This document shows, in pieces, positions 7,832-15,499 of a DNA stretch of 22,573 bases (positions within the stretch are counted from its first letter, which is position 1; every line of letters begins with the position of its first letter). Made by a program: the position numbers and the translations under genes. The DNA is from JAUVUV01 sp964548275. GTDB taxonomy: Bacteria > Gemmatimonadota > Glassbacteria > GWA2-58-10. The DNA lies in contig CAZJQI010000066.1 of assembly GCA_964548275.1 (NCBI GenBank), positions 1 to 22,573 on the forward strand, written 5' to 3'. The notes under the pieces were generated by a model. The model searched no databases. It was given only the letters and a program-made list of their open reading frames with translations, and was not told the origin of the DNA.

Positions 7832-7860
7832 TTGACGTGAAGACAGATAGGGAATAAATT
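7832..7860 (+). promoter_or_regulatory. Candidate promoter of the FtsX-type permease
   Basis: TTGACG (7832-7837), 17 bases, then TAAATT (7855-7860). A second candidate is the extended -10 TTTTGCTATATT (-10 hexamer at 7892-7897), which would give a 5' leader of only about 25 bases before the ATG at 7929. Either could drive the gene. Confidence 0.4.
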
Positions 7861-7928
7861 TCAACTTTTCCCGCGAGTCCGTGTGTTTTGCTATATTTTT
7901 TTATCCTAAACCATTCAACATTGCTCGT

Positions 7929-9023
7929 ATGTTTCGGCTGGCAATATCAAACCTGACTCACCGCAAAACGCGCAGTGCAATAAGTATCATGGCTCTTGCG
8001 GTGGGAATCTGCCTGTTCATGGTTCTCTGGGGCCTGGTCAACGGCGTGCTGAATGAGTTCACCGAAAGGATCAGGGGAATCGGGGCGGATATTACCGTTA
8101 TCCGCACCGGAAGCAACCCGCTTCTTTTCGGCTCAGGGGTGCTGCCCTACAAGCTCGGAGACCAGCTTCGCCAAATCCCCGGGGTGCGCACAATCAGCCC
8201 GGTGCTGATCTGGAAAACCTCTATCGGCCAGGCTCCCTACAACATTTTCGGAATCGAGCCGGAAGAGTTCAAAGACCTGGGTGGAGAGCTGATCTTTCTC
8301 GAGGGCGGCAGCATCCGGTCCGGGTACGAAATGTTTATCGACAGTCGGATTGCTGAATTCGAGGGGCTATCGGTGGGCGATACGATCGGGGTGCTGGGAA
8401 CCACTTTCCGGATCTCGGGCATAGTAAGGCCGGGTGTGGGTACGCGGATTTTCATGCATTACGATACCCTGAGCGAGTTGACCAGTCAGCAGAACAGGGT
8501 AAGCCTGTTTTTCGTCAGCGCCGATTCGCCAGAGCTGGTGGATGAGGTAGCAGCCGAGGTTACTGCCCGTTTCAAGGGGGTGGAAACCCAGTTCATGTCG
8601 AATATCGCCTCTTCGATGGGCAACTACCTCAAAGCCCTGAACCAGTTCATCCGGGCGATCAACTATACAGCACTGGTGATAAGCGCCCTGGTGATTCTGC
8701 TTTCGATGTACACGACAGTGGTGGAAAGGACAAGGGAGATCGGGATACTCAAGAGCCTGGGCGCATCGCGCGGCTACATCCTGCTCACGATCATGACCGA
8801 GGCGTTAATGCTGAGCCTGCTGGGAAGCATATTGGGAATAGTTCTCGCCGTTTCGAGCAGTGCAACTATCGAATGGCAATTCAAGCTGCTGACAGTGGAT
8901 CTCTCAACCATCCTGATTCTGAAAAGCCTGGTTCTCGGCTTTGTGGTCGGCTCGGTCGGGGCTTTCTATCCTGCGCTCTGGGCCTCCCGCCAGGACCCGC
9001 TCGACGCCCTGGTTTACGAATGA
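7929..9023 (+). CDS. ABC transporter permease, MacB/FtsX type
   Basis: Inner-membrane permease of 364 residues with the type VII ABC layout: one N-terminal membrane helix (about 15-40, after the basic NLTHRKTRSA), a large periplasmic MacB_PCD-like domain (about 45-235), and three C-terminal helices forming an FtsX domain. Between the helices lies the typical cytoplasmic RTREIGILKSLGASRGYI segment that contacts the ATPase; it ends with the usual PALWASRQDPLDAL. Such permeases pump lipoproteins, peptides or drugs, or transmit signals, together with a separate LolD/MacB-like ATPase. No such ATPase gene is in the window, and the gene stands alone between divergent and convergent neighbours. I chose the ATG at 7929 because the protein then starts MFRLAISNL as in the family; a GTG at 7881 would lie at or upstream of the predicted promoters' start points. 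No clear Shine-Dalgarno is present. Confidence 0.9.
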   Translation: MFRLAISNLTHRKTRSAISIMALAVGICLFMVLWGLVNGVLNEFTERIRGIGADITVIRTGSNPLLFGSGVLPYKLGDQLRQIPGVRTISPVLIWKTSIGQAPYNIFGIEPEEFKDLGGELIFLEGGSIRSGYEMFIDSRIAEFEGLSVGDTIGVLGTTFRISGIVRPGVGTRIFMHYDTLSELTSQQNRVSLFFVSADSPELVDEVAAEVTARFKGVETQFMSNIASSMGNYLKALNQFIRAINYTALVISALVILLSMYTTVVERTREIGILKSLGASRGYILLTIMTEALMLSLLGSILGIVLAVSSSATIEWQFKLLTVDLSTILILKSLVLGFVVGSVGAFYPALWASRQDPLDALVYE

Positions 9024-9097
9024 GTCAATCCCAAGCTCCCGCATGTATTTAATCCGCGTTTCCGCTTCCTTAACAAGCCGAGCCAGTCCGAAAAAGC

Positions 9098-9358
9098 TCA
9101 AAATCCTGTCAGCAAGGTCAAAACCACTCTTCGGAGCATAATCAGGACAAATAAAGCAAGAATCGGTGAAAAGTCGAAAGCACCCAGCGGTGGGATTATC
9201 GATCTGAACAGGTTAAGGTAAGGGTCCGTGATCCGTGCGATCAGCCTGACCCAGGGGGTGTAGTAGCTGACCCTGATCCAGGACATCACTATCCGAGCCA
9301 GAATCATCAATTCATACAGCATGAACAGATTGTCAATCAGATCCACCAGAGGCCACAT
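9098..9358 (-). CDS. YggT family membrane protein
   Basis: Small membrane protein of 86 residues with two hydrophobic helices, about 10-26 (MLYELMILARIVMSWI) and 62-82. The family signature around SWIRV, then RITDPYLNLFRSIIPPLGAFDFSPILAL, is clear. YggT proteins are widely conserved, often near cell-division or proC/yggS genes, and have a loosely defined role in osmotic or division-related membrane processes (family knowledge). Here those neighbours are absent. GGGAG eight bases before the ATG at 9358 supports the start. It converges on the permease gene with 74 bases between them and no obvious terminator. Confidence 0.9.
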   Translation of the reverse strand: MWPLVDLIDNLFMLYELMILARIVMSWIRVSYYTPWVRLIARITDPYLNLFRSIIPPLGAFDFSPILALFVLIMLRRVVLTLLTGF

Positions 9359-9509
9359 AATAGATTCTCCCTGCTTTCAGGCAGCAATTTTTAAGTATTC
9401 CATCGTTTCTGCCGATAACATTATACGCAAGAGTTTATTTTTCAAACAGTTTAGAATTTAGCAAGCCGGCATGGGGGGCCGCAATCGAGTTATTATCAGG
9501 GAGGATGAC

Positions 9510-9740
9510 ATGGCTTTCAGAGATTTTTTCCGGAAAAGGAGGCTCAAAAAACCTCGCGGTCCGGATATGTCGACAGAGAAGAAGATCCTTTTCAGCCGCA
9601 GCCTGAAAGAATCTCCAGACCCCGAATCTCTGGATACGGCACAGATATTTTTTACCGAACAGGAAACCACGAAAAAACTGGGGTTGGCGCGAAAGGGCAG
9701 CAAACATTCGCAGCGCTCACCCAGCATATTTATCATTTGA
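9510..9740 (+). CDS. Small basic hypothetical protein
   Basis: Open frame of 76 codons that I do not recognise. The ATG is preceded by an excellent Shine-Dalgarno (AGGGAGGA, 9498-9505, with four bases to the start), which is the main reason for calling it. The product starts with a basic amphipathic stretch (MAFRDFFRKRRLKKPRG), has no signal peptide or membrane helix, and is rich in Lys, Arg and Ser. A short imperfectly terminated hairpin (TCGGGA 9780-9785 with TCCCGA 9796-9801) lies downstream. It stands between YggT (minus) and the peptide transporter genes (minus), so it would have its own promoter, which I could not define. It may be spurious. Confidence 0.45.
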   Translation: MAFRDFFRKRRLKKPRGPDMSTEKKILFSRSLKESPDPESLDTAQIFFTEQETTKKLGLARKGSKHSQRSPSIFII

Positions 9741-9834
9741 ATCTTGCGGCTCGATTGCGGGAGCGGTGAACTGACAGGGTCGGGACAAAGAAGCATCCCG
9801 AGCGCTCTTTTACGCAGTCGGGCCGGTTTTTATC

Positions 9835-10668
9835 CTATTGGATCGTGCGTTTGAGGCGTGGGTCGAGCACATCCCGCAACCCGTCACCGAGCATGTTGAA
9901 CCCGAGAACTGTCAACAGTATCGCGAGACCCGGAAAGGCACAAACCCAGGGCCTAGTAGTGAGAAAGAACTGTCCCTCTGTAATCATCGCCCCCCAGCTT
10001 GGCACAGGCGGCTGAGCCCCTAGACCGAGAAACGACAGCCATGCCTCGGTGAGAATGTTTCCCGCCACGCCCAGGGTCAGCGCCACGATCAGCGTGCCCA
10101 GGGTATTCGGCAGAACGTGCCGTATCACAATAGAGAGCGGCCCAGCCCCTACCGAACGCGCCGCGGTGATATAATCACGCTCCTTGATTGCCATTACCTC
10201 GGCCCGCACCAGCCGCGCGATATTCGCCCAGCCCACCAGGCCGAGTACGATAAAGATCTTCCCCACCGTGGGATTTTCGAAAATCGCCATCACCGCCAGG
10301 GCCAGAAGCGCGGTGGGGAAGGAGAGCACAATATCGGTCAGGCGCATCAGAACCTCGTCCACCCAGCCGCCTGCAAACCCGGCCGTGGCGCCGATTACCG
10401 TGCCGATCAGGCCTGAAATAAGCACTGCCAGGACCCCGATCGCCAGGGAAATCCTTCCTCCGTAGATCACTCTGCTCAGCACATCCCGGCCCAGGTAGTC
10501 CGTGCCGAACGGATGCTCCGCCGAGGGTGCTAGCATCACCGCCCCGATATCCACCTTGTACGGGTCGTACGGAGCCAGAAAGTCCGCGCCGATTGCCGAA
10601 ACAACCAGCAGCAGCACGAGTACCATCCCGATCCGCATAGTGAACGATCGGCGCTTCCCCCGACTCAT
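9835..10668 (-). CDS. Peptide ABC transporter permease, DppC/OppC type
   Basis: One of two membrane subunits of a peptide or nickel-type importer. The protein has 277 residues with about six hydrophobic helices. The N-terminal region typical of DppC is present: a first helix (about 11-30), then LAPYDPY and HPFGTDYLGRDVLSRVIYGG (52-71). The EAA loop that contacts the ATPase is at about 165-188 (DYITAARSVGAGPLS, then IVIRHVLPN). Its ATG overlaps the end of the dppB gene by four bases, so the two are translationally coupled. No DppD/DppF ATPase genes follow; downstream is only a 94-base gap to the small plus-strand ORF. Substrate cannot be told from the sequence. Confidence 0.93.
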   Translation of the reverse strand: MSRGKRRSFTMRIGMVLVLLLVVSAIGADFLAPYDPYKVDIGAVMLAPSAEHPFGTDYLGRDVLSRVIYGGRISLAIGVLAVLISGLIGTVIGATAGFAGGWVDEVLMRLTDIVLSFPTALLALAVMAIFENPTVGKIFIVLGLVGWANIARLVRAEVMAIKERDYITAARSVGAGPLSIVIRHVLPNTLGTLIVALTLGVAGNILTEAWLSFLGLGAQPPVPSWGAMITEGQFFLTTRPWVCAFPGLAILLTVLGFNMLGDGLRDVLDPRLKRTIQ

Positions 10669-11621
10669 AGCTCACCTCCTGTGCCGCTGTATCCGGTCAG
10701 GCGCACCCTCGGGTCGATCCAGGCGTACAGCAGGTCGATCCCCAGGTTGGAAACCACGAACACGAAGGCAAGGAAAATCACCCCTCCCTCCACCACGGGC
10801 AAATCACGCACCAGAATGGCGTCGTAGATCGCCCTGCCGATCCCGGGCCAGGCGAACACAGTCTCTGTTGCCACCGCCCCACCCAGAAGGCCCGCCAGGT
10901 TCGTACCGACCACGGTTACCAGCGGAATAGCGGCATTGCGAAGGCTGTGCCTGCAGATAATGCGGCTTTCGGGAATCCCCCTGGCACGGGCGGCCAGGAT
11001 GTAATCCTGGCGCATGACTTCAAGGAAACTCGAACGGGTGATTCGGGCGAAATAGCCAATACTGATCGCGCTGAGGCTCAGCGCTGGCAGCAGAAGATGT
11101 AGAATGTCTCCGCTTTCTCCGTACCCGCCCACTGGCAGCCAGCCGAGCCAGACAGAGAAAACCACGATCAACATCAGTCCGAGCCAGAATACCGGGGTCG
11201 ATATACCAAGCAGACTTAGCCCCATCACGCCGTAGTCAAGCACACCCCCATGGTGGCGGGCGGCGATAATACCCGCGCTCACCCCGAAGAGGAGCGCGAT
11301 CAGGATCGAGGCCAGCGCGAGTTTAAGAGTGGCCGGAAAGCGCTCGCTGATAACCTCGGAAACCGGCCTTCGCTGGCGATACGAGTATCCCAGGTCTCCC
11401 CGGGCGAGACTGGCCAGGAACAGGACGTAGCGCTCGTGGACCGGCCTGTCCAGGCCCATTTTCGCCCGAAGGGCCTCGATTGTCTGGGGGCTTGCGTTCT
11501 GGCCCGCCATCAGACGCGCCGGATCGCCCGGCACGAGATACATCAACACAAACACGATAGTCGCTATGCCCCAGACTACGGGGATTAACGACAGAAATCT
11601 TCTTACGATAAAAGAGAGCAT
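10665..11621 (-). CDS. Peptide ABC transporter permease, DppB/OppB type
   Basis: Partner membrane subunit of the DppC-type permease. The protein has 318 residues and begins with the classic MLSFIVRRFLSLIPVVWGIA and LVPGDPARLMAG. The LARGDLGYSYRQRRPV segment (72-87) and the EAA loop (206-230; DYILAARARGIPESRIICRH) are both clear, and it ends near the conserved YAWIDPRVRL. The ATG at 11621 has no clear Shine-Dalgarno; the repeat-filled region begins only about ten bases upstream of the start, so native regulatory sequence may have been displaced. Its solute-binding partner gene lies upstream beyond that region. Confidence 0.93.
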   Translation of the reverse strand: MLSFIVRRFLSLIPVVWGIATIVFVLMYLVPGDPARLMAGQNASPQTIEALRAKMGLDRPVHERYVLFLASLARGDLGYSYRQRRPVSEVISERFPATLKLALASILIALLFGVSAGIIAARHHGGVLDYGVMGLSLLGISTPVFWLGLMLIVVFSVWLGWLPVGGYGESGDILHLLLPALSLSAISIGYFARITRSSFLEVMRQDYILAARARGIPESRIICRHSLRNAAIPLVTVVGTNLAGLLGGAVATETVFAWPGIGRAIYDAILVRDLPVVEGGVIFLAFVFVVSNLGIDLLYAWIDPRVRLTGYSGTGGEL

Positions 11622-11673
11622 ATACTTTGAGAAGTCAGAAGTCAGGAGACAGAAGTCAGGAGTCAGAATACAG

Positions 11674-11729
11674 AATTAACACCCCCCGCCTGCATTCTGC
11701 AGGCACCCTGCTTATTAGGGGGAAATTAA
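11674..11729 (+). repeat. Two-hairpin dispersed repeat, copy 2
   Basis: The first 35 bases are identical to the copy at 5548. The GCCTGCA-TTC-TGCAGGC hairpin is intact. The second hairpin is degraded, with CCCTGC in place of CCCCCC and one fewer G in the opposite arm. It sits within the repeat-filled gap upstream of dppB. Confidence 0.85.
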
Positions 11730-11897
11730 GAAATAACAAGAGTTTGTAATTTATCCGGCTTCTTAAGAATGCATGAAATTTTTCCATCCAGTTTATTTTT
11801 AATACTATTCGGGTTTTGTTTTGAATCGGATTTTCATTCTGCTCCGGAAATAATGGACCAAAGGTGCGTTATTCCAGGGTTTCGGTAAAAACCACCC

Positions 11898-11925
11898 GTA
11901 GGGGCGCACGGCCGCGCGCCCCTAC
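11898..11925. repeat. GTAGGGGCGC palindromic repeat
   Basis: A 28-base near-perfect palindrome, GTAGGGGCGCACGG followed by CCGCGCGCCCCTAC, with a single mismatched pair. It resembles the perfect palindrome at 19331-19360, which also starts GTAGGG and ends CCCTAC. Similar intergenic palindromes are, as I recall, scattered in many genomes of environmental bacteria. Confidence 0.8.
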
Positions 11926-12049
11926 AGAAAACAAAACATTTTCATTGTTTCCGGGTGAGCCGGCAGGCTCATGACGACTGACTCCTGTCTCCTGAGTCCT
12001 GTCTCCTGAGTCTTGACTCCTGACTTTCGATCTTTTTAAATGTTATCGA

Positions 12050-13672
12050 TCACTCTGGTTTTATATTTGCCAGCGGAAAGGCCCATATTCCCACAGCGGG
12101 AAAAGCGCCGCCTTTCCAGCGGCTCTTGAGAAGGGCCACCTGGCCGGGATGGAAAAGGAAAATCCACGGCGCTTGGTAACTGATCAGTTGCTCAACTTCC
12201 CGGTAAAGGGAGGTTTGCTGGGCCGGATTCATGGAGCGGACGGCAAGGGTGAGAAGGCTGTCCACTTGCGGGTTTGCGAACCGGGTATAGTTACCCGCAT
12301 CCCCCCAGTTAGTAGAATGGAACAGGGTGTAGAGAAAATTGTGGGCATCCGGAAAATCTCCCACCCAGCTTCCCCGGAAAAGTTCTGATTCCCCTGCGCG
12401 CACGGCTGCAAGAAAGGCGGCCCATTCGAGACTTTTCAGGCGCACCTTCACCCCCAGTTCAGCAAGGCAGGCCTGGACGAATTCACAGATTCTCCTGTCC
12501 ACCGGGTCATTGTTATAGAGAAGAGTGATTTCACCCAGCCCCTGTGCTTCCGGGTAGCCTGCCTCGGCCAGCAACTCTCGGGCTCTATCCAGGTCCCAGG
12601 GATAGCCGTCCAAGCTGTCGTTGTGGCCGGCGAGTGTGGGCGGAACGGCGCCGAGTGAGACTAGATCCACTCCCTCTCCCAGAACCCGGGTGATAGCTTC
12701 CTTGTTCAGGGCATAGTTGAACGCCTGGCGCAGCTTACGGTTCCCTTTGAACGGAGCGCGGGTCAGGTTGAATCCGAGATAGCGCACCGAGAGTCCGGGC
12801 CAGATGTGGAGTTCCTCGCCCAAACGCCTTCTGACAAGCTCGATCTGTCCAGGAGGAAGCTGGTCCAGAAGGTCGAGTTCACCGGCACGGTATTTCTCGA
12901 GCGCCACGCTGATATTGGGCACCACCTCGAATATCACCCGCTCGAGGCTGGGCCTCGGGCCGACAGTGTAGTTATCGAATCTTTCCACCACTATCCGGTT
13001 ATCGTGCTGCCACTCGACAAAGCGGAAGGGGCCGCTGCCGATGGGCTGCTGGCCATAAGCGGATTCACCGTCACGCTCAACCTCCTCGCGCGGACAGATA
13101 CTCGCGCCCACCATGGACAACTGGACAAGGAAAGGCGCGTAGGGCTCCTGCAGGCGGAGCACGACAACACTGTCACCCTCGGCCTGGATGCCCTCCACTC
13201 GGGCAGCCTCGCCGTTGTTGAACGCACGTGCACCTTTCAGGGGCAGGAGGATCCAGGGCCGCTCGCTTGCGCTCTCCCGGGCGAGAAGCCTTTCGAACGA
13301 GTAGCGCACATCCTCGGCTACCAAGGGTCGGCCGTTATGGAAACGCACCTCTTTTCTAAGAAAAAACCTGAAGGCAAGACCACCCTCTTCGATTTCCCAC
13401 TTTCTCGCAATCGCCGGCACAAGTTCGCCTGTGGCTGGATCCAGGCGAACCAAGGGGTCGAATATATTATTCACAACTGTCTGTGAGATCAGATCGGCGC
13501 TATGGATAGGATCGAGAGAGGGTGGATCGCCCGGTATGCGAAAACGAAAGATAAGAGGTGAATCATCCTCACCAGAGAGCTTGCCGTGTGGAATAGGTGA
13601 AGAGCAGGCTCCCTGGAAAGTCAGGCAAAAAAGGGCAGCAGCCGTCCAGAAGATACGGATAGAATCGAGCAT
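12050..13672 (-). CDS. Peptide ABC transporter substrate-binding lipoprotein (SBP family 5)
   Basis: Extracytoplasmic binding protein of 540 residues that should deliver peptides or similar ligands to the DppB/DppC pair. It starts with a hydrophobic signal segment ending QGAC, Cys23 being the probable lipidated residue, though Gln at position -3 makes the lipobox imperfect. Family hallmarks follow: PPSLDPIHSADLISQTVVNN with FDPLVR (about 50-75), FHNGRPLVAEDVRYSFERLL, and LGFNLTRAPFKGNRKLRQAF with NYALNKEAI. Length and order match DppA/OppA-type proteins. The ATG at 13672 is the natural start. The gap of more than 400 bases to dppB is filled with repeats, so binding protein and permeases may no longer be co-transcribed efficiently. 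The gene follows the 13754-14473 gene by 81 bases. Confidence 0.93.
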   Translation of the reverse strand: MLDSIRIFWTAAALFCLTFQGACSSPIPHGKLSGEDDSPLIFRFRIPGDPPSLDPIHSADLISQTVVNNIFDPLVRLDPATGELVPAIARKWEIEEGGLAFRFFLRKEVRFHNGRPLVAEDVRYSFERLLARESASERPWILLPLKGARAFNNGEAARVEGIQAEGDSVVVLRLQEPYAPFLVQLSMVGASICPREEVERDGESAYGQQPIGSGPFRFVEWQHDNRIVVERFDNYTVGPRPSLERVIFEVVPNISVALEKYRAGELDLLDQLPPGQIELVRRRLGEELHIWPGLSVRYLGFNLTRAPFKGNRKLRQAFNYALNKEAITRVLGEGVDLVSLGAVPPTLAGHNDSLDGYPWDLDRARELLAEAGYPEAQGLGEITLLYNNDPVDRRICEFVQACLAELGVKVRLKSLEWAAFLAAVRAGESELFRGSWVGDFPDAHNFLYTLFHSTNWGDAGNYTRFANPQVDSLLTLAVRSMNPAQQTSLYREVEQLISYQAPWIFLFHPGQVALLKSRWKGGAFPAVGIWAFPLANIKPE

Positions 13673-13753
13673 GCTGGAAAATTTCAGTCTGAACAGAATA
13701 GAAATCCTTCCCGGGGATGAAGTAATCGAGCCGCACGGAAAAGCTGCGAAGGT

Positions 13754-14473
13754 TCAACGAGCGAGCACCCAGCGGGTTTCGTCGCTCTTGTCGAAATAGC
13801 CCTGTTCCACTATCTCCGGGCCAACCGCCAGCACGTAATCTGTTGTATCATGGTGAGTGAAGTTAGGATGTTCAATAAGGTTTATTCCCACCACGTCGTC
13901 CGCAGTGGCACCGGTATAAACCAGCAGGTAATGTTGCTTGTTGAAAGGATTCGGGATAATAAAGACCATGCGCCAGTTATCCTCAGAGACAAACCTGTCT
14001 CCAAGGTATACTCCGCTGTTGGCAAATTCGAAGGGAAAGTAATCTTTCAGATTCCGGGCGACGAGGTTTTCATTCACCGGTCCGTAGAGGATTATCGAGT
14101 AGTCCTCGATCAGTTCCTTATCGGCTTCGCTGTCCGGATAGACCAGGATTTCATGTGACAGGCTGCTGCCCAGCAGGCGTGAGACCTTGAGCGCATATTG
14201 TCGCAAAGCACCTTTATCCTCTCCCCCGGTGCCGTAAACGATTACCAGCCTGTTCGGGTGGCGGCGGAAGATATCATCGATGGGCCCTGTCAATTTAACC
14301 GGCCCGGCCCGATTGTAGAATGACACGATCATGATACAGGCGAAAACTGCGAACAGCCCGTACTTGACAGACTTATTCCCCCCGAAAATTCCGCGCGGTA
14401 TGTCAAAAGGCTTTTGCCTGCTGTTGCGATATTTAGTTCCGCCCTCAGGCAACTTGAGAGTCCATCCTTTCAA
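13754..14473 (-). CDS. Membrane-anchored protein of unknown function
   Basis: Protein of 239 residues with one membrane helix at about 37-54 after a basic, Gly/Arg-rich N-terminus, so the bulk is predicted periplasmic. The C-terminal part alternates strands and helices: LVIVYGTGG (about 72-80), a helix, EILVYPD, IILYGPVNEN, GVYLGDRF, then FIIPNPFNKQHYLLVYTG and VVGIN. I recall this 'nLiLfG-xxxN ... PNP-xxxxYxxVY' pattern as a non-catalytic Rossmann-like module in secreted hydrolases of the alpha/beta or prolyl-oligopeptidase type, but no catalytic triad is visible here. The start is probably TTG at 14473, whose TTGA overlaps the TGA stop of the upstream DUF6599-type gene; an internal TTG a few codons later is possible. 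Its role is unknown, and it is likely co-expressed with the GWxTD genes. Confidence 0.75.
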   Translation of the reverse strand: MKGWTLKLPEGGTKYRNSRQKPFDIPRGIFGGNKSVKYGLFAVFACIMIVSFYNRAGPVKLTGPIDDIFRRHPNRLVIVYGTGGEDKGALRQYALKVSRLLGSSLSHEILVYPDSEADKELIEDYSIILYGPVNENLVARNLKDYFPFEFANSGVYLGDRFVSEDNWRMVFIIPNPFNKQHYLLVYTGATADDVVGINLIEHPNFTHHDTTDYVLAVGPEIVEQGYFDKSDETRWVLAR

Positions 14474-15450
14474 ACCATGCCCTGCCTGGAGAGCATGGTT
14501 GTCATCTGTTGAAGGTATTTATTGACCAGCTCCGGGTTCTCCAGACCCAGAATACCCAGAACAACTTTGCCTGATTGCATGGCAACCACTTTGCCGTAAT
14601 AGAAATCCTCTGCTGTAAAGAAGGGGACATCCGCACCGGTATGAACTTCAACGTTTTTCCCGTATTTTTCCATAAATTCCCTGTAGATATTGAAACTCCG
14701 TTCAGCCTTATTCGGGTCGTCATGCAGGATGAAAAAAATCTTGAACTCTTGGTCTGCCTGTTTGTAGTCTGCAGTAAAACCATTTTTCAGTTCACTGTGT
14801 CCCAGCATATCTCGTGCCAGATAGCGCTGGCTTTTATCAATCAAACCCTCGGTCGGGAATGCTCCCAGTTGCTCCGGCATCCCGGGTGCGGCATCAAGAC
14901 GGTCGGCAACCGCGCGAGCCAGTTTCTCTAACTTTTCTCCAGCACCTGTATCAAAGGCGGTAATTTTCACATAATACGGCCCTTGGCAGAAATGCAGCGC
15001 GTTATCGGTCAAATACCCCTCGGAGCCGATATCGAGGCAGCGGGCATCGTAGGCGCGCTCTATCGCGTAGATGCCGAAACCGCATAAACGGTTGGCCATC
15101 CTATAGATATCCAGCACAGCCTGGAGGCTTCCCTCCTCGGTCTCGTAATCGGCGGTGACCACTGCTTCGAAGTTATAGACCAGGTAACCCTCGGCGCCAC
15201 CGTTGATATACTCCCAGAGGTTATCCGGCACAAAGGTACGCGCCTCCCCGGCAAGCCTCCATCCCTCAGCCTCGCCAGCAGAGGGAAGAAGCTCCACGAG
15301 CGAGGATGCCGCAACCGGAGCCGGCTTTTCCACGACAGCACTTTCCCCGGCTGCATTCTCCGAGGGCTTGCTGCAAGCGACTAAAGACAAAGAAATAACT
15401 ACGAAGGTAGAAACCAGAAATTTTGGGAAAAAGTCAAATGTACGGCGCAT
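14470..15450 (-). CDS. DUF6599-type lipoprotein
   Basis: Predicted secreted lipoprotein of 326 residues. The signal peptide ends LSLVAC with Cys26 as lipidation site, followed by a Ser/Ala/Pro/Glu linker. The mature part matches, by recall, DUF6599: LLPSAGEAEGWRLAGEARTF, then NLWEYINGGAEGYLVYNFEA, then YRMANRLCGFGIYAIER. No catalytic residues are evident. I chose the ATG at 15450 because AGGAG lies ten bases upstream and the protein then starts with a proper signal peptide; the frame can be extended 50 codons into the upstream GWxTD gene but without such support. It lies 49 bases after the GWxTD gene and its stop overlaps the next start. Function is unknown; the family occurs in secreted-protein neighbourhoods of FCB and Acidobacteria-like genomes (inference). 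Confidence 0.85.
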   Translation of the reverse strand: MRRTFDFFPKFLVSTFVVISLSLVACSKPSENAAGESAVVEKPAPVAASSLVELLPSAGEAEGWRLAGEARTFVPDNLWEYINGGAEGYLVYNFEAVVTADYETEEGSLQAVLDIYRMANRLCGFGIYAIERAYDARCLDIGSEGYLTDNALHFCQGPYYVKITAFDTGAGEKLEKLARAVADRLDAAPGMPEQLGAFPTEGLIDKSQRYLARDMLGHSELKNGFTADYKQADQEFKIFFILHDDPNKAERSFNIYREFMEKYGKNVEVHTGADVPFFTAEDFYYGKVVAMQSGKVVLGILGLENPELVNKYLQQMTTMLSRQGMV

Positions 15451-15499
15451 ATGATTTTCACTCCTGTGTCCGGTTAGATGGGGAATTCTTGGTAAAAAT

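Larger units (their letters stand above)
11622..12049. repeat. Repeat-filled gap between binding-protein and permease genes
   Basis: No gene is seen here. From left to right it holds a run of CAGGAGTC-like units (11631-11666), the two-hairpin repeat (11674-11729), an AT-rich spacer, a GTAGGG palindrome (11898-11925), a small hairpin TGAGCC-GGCA-GGCTCA (11956-11971), and a run of the same units in opposite orientation (11976-12026). The right run contains a perfect 14-bp tandem, TCCTGTCTCCTGAG at 11983-11996 and 11997-12010. The opposed runs at the edges give the layout of a small non-autonomous insertion or a chain of nested insertions. It interrupts what is normally a tight operon. Confidence 0.7.

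Noticed and set aside
8904..9101. Short minus-strand frame directly after YggT, starting TTG with a TTGA overlap (MSFFGLARLVKEAETR...)
   Set aside because: The first 25 residues look protein-like and could be a remnant, but the rest runs antisense through the end of the permease gene, and the product is short with no known relative.
11631..12026. CRISPR array at the repeated CAGGAGTC-like units
   Set aside because: Units are short, imperfect and contiguous, in opposed orientations, with no regular unique spacers and no cas genes.
12806..13486. 226-codon plus-strand frame opposite the binding-protein gene
   Set aside because: It is fully covered by the SBP family 5 gene, with no start signal or recognisable domain.
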